This document shows, piece by piece, positions 13,495 through 16,474 of a stretch of DNA of 16,474 nt. The stretch comes from JANQIO01 sp038746745 (lineage in GTDB: Bacteria; Pseudomonadota; Gammaproteobacteria; Pseudomonadales; Halieaceae). How positions within the stretch are numbered: position 1 is the stretch's first letter; every line of letters begins with the position of its first letter. The position numbers were made by a program, and so were the translations under genes. Below the pieces are notes generated by a model. It saw nothing but the letters and a program-made list of their open reading frames with translations. It was not told the origin of the DNA and made no database searches. The stretch lies in assembly GCA_038746745.1 (NCBI GenBank), contig JBCDKJ010000072.1:1-16474 (forward strand). Reading direction: 5' to 3'.

Positions 13495-15675
13495 ATGAAA
13501 GCGCAATCCTGGTTCGCCGCCTGCCCCAAAGGTATTGAAAGCCTGCTTGTACAGGAAGTTGCTCAGCTCGGTGCGGAGCAGGTACGGGAAACGGTGGCCG
13601 GTTGCAGTTTTGAAGGTCCCTGGGCAGTCGCTTATCGCGTTGCTCTGTGGAGTCGGCTGGCGAATCGGGTTCTTGCGGTTATCGCTGAGGTGGAGGTGGA
13701 TACCGAAGGCAGGCCCTTGCCGGGTATGGCCGCGCTGCCCTGGGAGGACTGGCTGCCGGACGCTGCAGATTTCATGGTGGCCTTTGCCGGGCGCAGCCCA
13801 GCCATCAGAAACACGCATTACGGTGCGCAGCTGGTTAAAGACGCTATCGTCGATCGCTTTCGCTCCCTGAGCCGCCCGCGACCCAGCGTGGCTCGGAACA
13901 GCCCCGCAATTCGCTTTCAGGCCCGTCTTCGCAGTCGCCGCCTGTCACTCAGCCTGGATTTTGTCGGTGCCAGCCTGCACCAGCGCGGCTATCGTCTAGA
14001 GGCGGGGATGGCGCCTCTAAAGGAAAACCTGGCGGCAGCAATGCTGCTGCGCGCCGATTGGCCGGGCATTGCGGCACGGGGCGGTGCTTTGATCGATCCA
14101 TTTTGCGGCTCGGGTACATTGCTGATTGAGGCCGCGATGATGGCCGCAGATATCGCACCCGGCCTGGGACGGGACCGCTGGGCGTTTGAGCAGTTGGCGC
14201 AGCACAACCCGGACCAGTGGCGTGCCATTCTGGCGGACGCACAGGGCAGGGCAACGCGGGGCAGGGAGCTATCGCTGCCCGAGATTCGCGGCTACGATGC
14301 GAGCCCCCGGGCTGTAGAAATGGCGCAGGCGAATATCGCCAGAGTCGGTTTGCAACGGGCGGTGCGCGTTAGCTGCAAACCACTGCATGCGCTGAGGCGG
14401 CCTACCCATACCGACATTCAGCCGGGGCTGGTGATCTCCAACCCTCCCTACGGCGAGCGGCTGGAGGATGTCGACCGGTTGCGCGCTACCTATCGTGAGT
14501 GGGGGGAGCGCATGCTTGCCGAGTTCTGCGGTTGGTCGGGCGCTTTACTGACCCCGGAGAAGGAACTGGGCATGGCGACAAGGCTGCGCAGCAAGAGGCG
14601 TTACAAGCTCTTCAATGGCCAGATTCCGTGCAGCTTGTTGTTGTTCGATATCGATGCTGAACAGCGCCTTCCACAACAAGGTGGCACGGCTCCTGAAGTG
14701 CCCGCTGTGGACAGCCCGGGCGCACAGATGTTTGCCAATCGCCTGCGCAAGAATCTGCGACAGATCCGACGCTGGAGTCAGCGTGAGGGGCACAGCTGCT
14801 ACCGCGTTTACGATGCCGATATGCCGGAATACGCCTTTGCCGTGGATTGGTACGAGGGTGCGCTGCATGTGGCAGAATATCGCGCCCCCGCCAGTGTTGC
14901 TGAGGATGCAGCCCAGCGCCGTCGAGAGGAAGCAGAAGCCGCCTTGTGTCAGGTGTTTGAGGTAGAGGCTGCCGAGATCGCCTGGAAGTTGCGGCAGCGA
15001 CAACGCGGTGCGGAGCAATACGATAGACAGAACCAGCGACATGACTTTCAGCAGGTGCGGGAAGGGCAGGTTAAGCTCTGGGTCAACTTGCGCGATTATC
15101 TGGATACGGGCCTGTTTCTCGATCATCGACCGCTGCGCCTGCGACTGGCAGCGGAAGCCAGGGGCAAGGATTTCCTCAATCTGTTCTGCTACACCGCGAC
15201 GGCCTCGGTGCATGCCGCTGCCGGTGGTGCGTGCTCCACCACCAGTGTCGACCTGTCCAAGAGCTACCTGGAATGGGGGCAGAGAAATCTGGCAGCCAAC
15301 GGTTTCCAGGGCAAGCGACATGTCCTGACGCGGAGCGACTGCCTGAGTTGGTTAAAGGACACCGAGCAGGATTTTGATTTGATATTGGTAGATCCGCCGT
15401 CATTCTCGAACTCAAAAGCGTTGGCCGAGGATTTTGACGTACAAAGGGACCATGCTGCGCTGTTGGCGTTATGCCTGAGGCGCTTACGGCCGGGCGGTAC
15501 GCTCTACTTTTCAAACAACTTGCGCAGCTTCCGGCTGGATTCTGAACTATCGTCGATGTCGCGTGTTGCAGACATCACTCGGGATACGATCGACGTGGAC
15601 TTTAAGCGCAACCCTCGTATCCATCAGTGCTGGCAACTGCAGCATCTCGATGAGGCTCAGAACAATGCGAAGTAA
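13495..15675 (+). CDS. rlmL: Fused 23S rRNA methyltransferase RlmKL (m2G2445 and m7G2069)
   Basis: 726 residues, against 702 in E. coli RlmL (YcbY). One polypeptide carries two S-adenosylmethionine-dependent methyltransferases for 23S rRNA: N-terminal RlmL makes m2G2445 and C-terminal RlmK makes m7G2069. A THUMP-containing N-terminal region (about 1-160) is followed by DPFCGSGT (201-208, SAM binding) and NPPYGER (316-322, catalytic NPPY). The RlmK half begins around 400, with FLNLFCYTAT (560-569) and DPPSFSNS (633-640). Both active sites look intact. Start ATG 13495 gives the family N-terminus (FAACPKGIESLLVQEV). No Shine-Dalgarno is visible, in line with the possible leaderless transcript. 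It acts on the large subunit during assembly. It diverges from rmf, another ribosome factor. Confidence 0.96.
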   Translation: MKAQSWFAACPKGIESLLVQEVAQLGAEQVRETVAGCSFEGPWAVAYRVALWSRLANRVLAVIAEVEVDTEGRPLPGMAALPWEDWLPDAADFMVAFAGRSPAIRNTHYGAQLVKDAIVDRFRSLSRPRPSVARNSPAIRFQARLRSRRLSLSLDFVGASLHQRGYRLEAGMAPLKENLAAAMLLRADWPGIAARGGALIDPFCGSGTLLIEAAMMAADIAPGLGRDRWAFEQLAQHNPDQWRAILADAQGRATRGRELSLPEIRGYDASPRAVEMAQANIARVGLQRAVRVSCKPLHALRRPTHTDIQPGLVISNPPYGERLEDVDRLRATYREWGERMLAEFCGWSGALLTPEKELGMATRLRSKRRYKLFNGQIPCSLLLFDIDAEQRLPQQGGTAPEVPAVDSPGAQMFANRLRKNLRQIRRWSQREGHSCYRVYDADMPEYAFAVDWYEGALHVAEYRAPASVAEDAAQRRREEAEAALCQVFEVEAAEIAWKLRQRQRGAEQYDRQNQRHDFQQVREGQVKLWVNLRDYLDTGLFLDHRPLRLRLAAEARGKDFLNLFCYTATASVHAAAGGACSTTSVDLSKSYLEWGQRNLAANGFQGKRHVLTRSDCLSWLKDTEQDFDLILVDPPSFSNSKALAEDFDVQRDHAALLALCLRRLRPGGTLYFSNNLRSFRLDSELSSMSRVADITRDTIDVDFKRNPRIHQCWQLQHLDEAQNNAK

Positions 15676-16053
15676 CATTTCACGGAGGCTGCAGCGAGAG
15701 TGTCTACTTACACGGGTGTTTATGCACATATGACTTTACAGCGCCAGGTGTCAGGTACTAAACACATCTTTGTATGTAAATAAATTGATAAAGCGCACGT
15801 AACTCCATGATTACTATTAAAAGTTAGACGTTAAAGTGAATTCGAGAACGCAGTTGGTCCCTGCAAAGACGGCGCTAGAGACTCTTAGTGGTTGGTTGAT
15901 ATCCACTGAGTTATCCACAGATTCTGTGGATAAGGGTGTGACTGGTTTGCTGATAACTTGCCGATGTTCAGCAACTGGCGTGACGCGCCCGCAGTTGGCT
16001 GGACACTATCGGCGCGGCGTTGCGGCACCTCCGATACGCCTTGCCGGAAGTCG
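15676..16053. other. 378-bp intergenic region, AT-rich half then DnaA-box palindrome
   Basis: No convincing gene and no clear rho-independent terminator for rlmL. About 15755-15840 is AT-rich by eye (for example GTATGTAAATAAATTGATAAA). The sequence CCAGGTGTCAGGTACT (15744-15759) resembles motifs seen near REP-associated transposases, but stands alone. DnaA boxes lie at 15911-15933. A GTG-initiated frame of 78 codons (15836-16072) runs through the DnaA boxes and has no recognisable product. Confidence 0.6.
15899..15956. promoter_or_regulatory. DnaA-box cluster with a 23-bp palindrome
   Basis: TTATCCACA (15911-15919) and TGTGGATAA (15925-15933) are two perfect consensus DnaA boxes in opposite orientation. 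With flanking bases they make an exact palindrome of two 11-bp arms around one T (15911-15933). Weaker 7-of-9 matches flank them: ATATCCACT (15899-15907) and TGCTGATAA (15948-15956, reverse). An AT-rich stretch lies about 70-150 bp to the left. DnaA binding is strongly suggested; the role (promoter control, titration or origin-like) is open. Confidence 0.75.
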
Positions 16054-16474
16054 ATGTCTGCACCCCTGCTAATCGTTTATCACTCGCAGAGTGGTGCCTG
16101 TTTCGAACTGGCCAGGGCGGCTCGTGCCGGTGCATTGTTAGAAGAGAGTGCGGAAGTTCTCTGGCGGCGGGCCTGGGATGCTGGCATGGCGGAACTTCAA
16201 AGCTGTAGCGGGCTGCTGCTCGTGGCCGCAGAAAATTCTGCCACCGTCTGTGGCGCGATGAAGGATTTTCTCGACCGCTGTTTTTATCCGGCGCAGGATT
16301 TACAGCTGAGTCTGCCCTATGGACTGATTGTGAGCGCCGGCAACGACGGGCGTGGTGCGGTAGCGCAGGTGGAAAGGATTGCAAGAGGCTTTCCCTTGAA
16401 GCCGGTTGCTGAGCCCATCATCTGCCGCGGCGAACCCAGTGACGATCATAGACAGCAGGCCGCAGAACTCGGCC
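16054..16474 (+). CDS. Flavodoxin-like / NADPH-dependent FMN reductase-type protein (3' end outside window)
   Basis: 140 codons visible with no stop before the edge. The first strand LLIVYHSQSGACFELARAA (5-23) is a flavodoxin-type phosphate-binding loop for FMN (S-x-S-G). LLLVAAENSATVCGAMKDFLDRCFYP (54-79) corresponds to the loop around the isoalloxazine ring in this family. PYGLIVSAGNDGRGAVAQVERIARG (87-111) and the following AEPIICRG also fit. The probable role is an FMN-dependent cytosolic oxidoreductase or electron carrier; the substrate is unknown. ATG 16054 is chosen because GGAAG lies four bases upstream and the fold begins at once. An in-frame ATG at 15964 would add 30 unrelated residues. 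Separated from rlmL by 378 bp, so it should have its own promoter, possibly under the DnaA boxes about 120 bp upstream. Confidence 0.85.
   Translation, partial: MSAPLLIVYHSQSGACFELARAARAGALLEESAEVLWRRAWDAGMAELQSCSGLLLVAAENSATVCGAMKDFLDRCFYPAQDLQLSLPYGLIVSAGNDGRGAVAQVERIARGFPLKPVAEPIICRGEPSDDHRQQAAELG

Noticed and set aside
14545..15321. Minus-strand frame of 258 codons opposite rlmL
   Set aside because: Antisense shadow of a well-supported gene, no family features.
15744..15759. CCAGGTGTCAGGTACT as a REP/RAYT element remnant
   Set aside because: A single short motif without an inverted partner or transposase gene; the resemblance is from memory only.
15760..15960. Chromosomal origin of replication
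   Set aside because: Only two perfect DnaA boxes and no dnaA, dnaN, mnmG or rpmH neighbours in the window; a regulatory or titration site is more likely.
15836..16072. Plus-strand frame of 78 codons across the DnaA boxes
   Set aside because: GTG start without a Shine-Dalgarno, no recognisable product, overlaps both the palindrome and the flavodoxin-like start.

Overview
The window looks like a chromosomal segment of a gammaproteobacterium, probably a marine, GC-rich lineage near Pseudomonas or the Halieaceae/Cellvibrionales. This is inferred from gene content: a ribosome modulation factor, a fused two-domain 23S rRNA methyltransferase RlmKL, a YeaC-type protein, PepN and a 1,611-residue NAD-glutamate dehydrogenase. 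From memory, the order nadK, rhomboid, yeaC-like, DUF2797, pepN, then large gdhB, resembles the Pseudomonas core-genome arrangement. Species cannot be read from the sequence.

Region 1 (1-1419) is accessory and AT-richer by eye. It is an integron gene-cassette array on the minus strand. Three short orphan genes, plus the first codons of a fourth, are separated by three attC-like recombination sites (20-143, 514-586, 983-1068) and bounded on the right by a simple GTTATAA site (1411-1417). Start or stop codons are embedded in the recombination sites. No integrase gene is visible where a standard layout would put it. Region 1420-1760 holds no convincing gene, only a run of short palindromes and a doubtful 25-codon ORF.

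Region 2 (1761-8144) is core housekeeping. A DUF1853 gene (minus) and nadK (plus) diverge from 37 bp that contain a perfect, nearly symmetric -10 element. nadK is followed on the plus strand by a rhomboid-family membrane protease, a YeaC/DUF1315 protein, a zinc-finger DUF2797 protein and aminopeptidase N, in tight operon-like order.

Region 3 (8214-13494): the large NAD-dependent glutamate dehydrogenase (gdhB type) is convergent with rmf. Between them lie four copies of a 16-bp tandem repeat that run into the rmf stop codon. PepN and GDH together suit a peptide- and amino-acid-consuming lifestyle: PepN releases amino acids and GDH feeds glutamate carbon into the TCA cycle. rmf and rlmL diverge from a shared 113-bp region rich in CACTTAT-type inverted repeats. 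Both are ribosome-related (100S hibernation and 23S rRNA methylation).

Region 4 (15676-16474): a 378-bp intergenic stretch carries two perfect, head-to-head DnaA boxes forming a 23-bp palindrome. It is followed by a flavodoxin-like gene that runs off the window.
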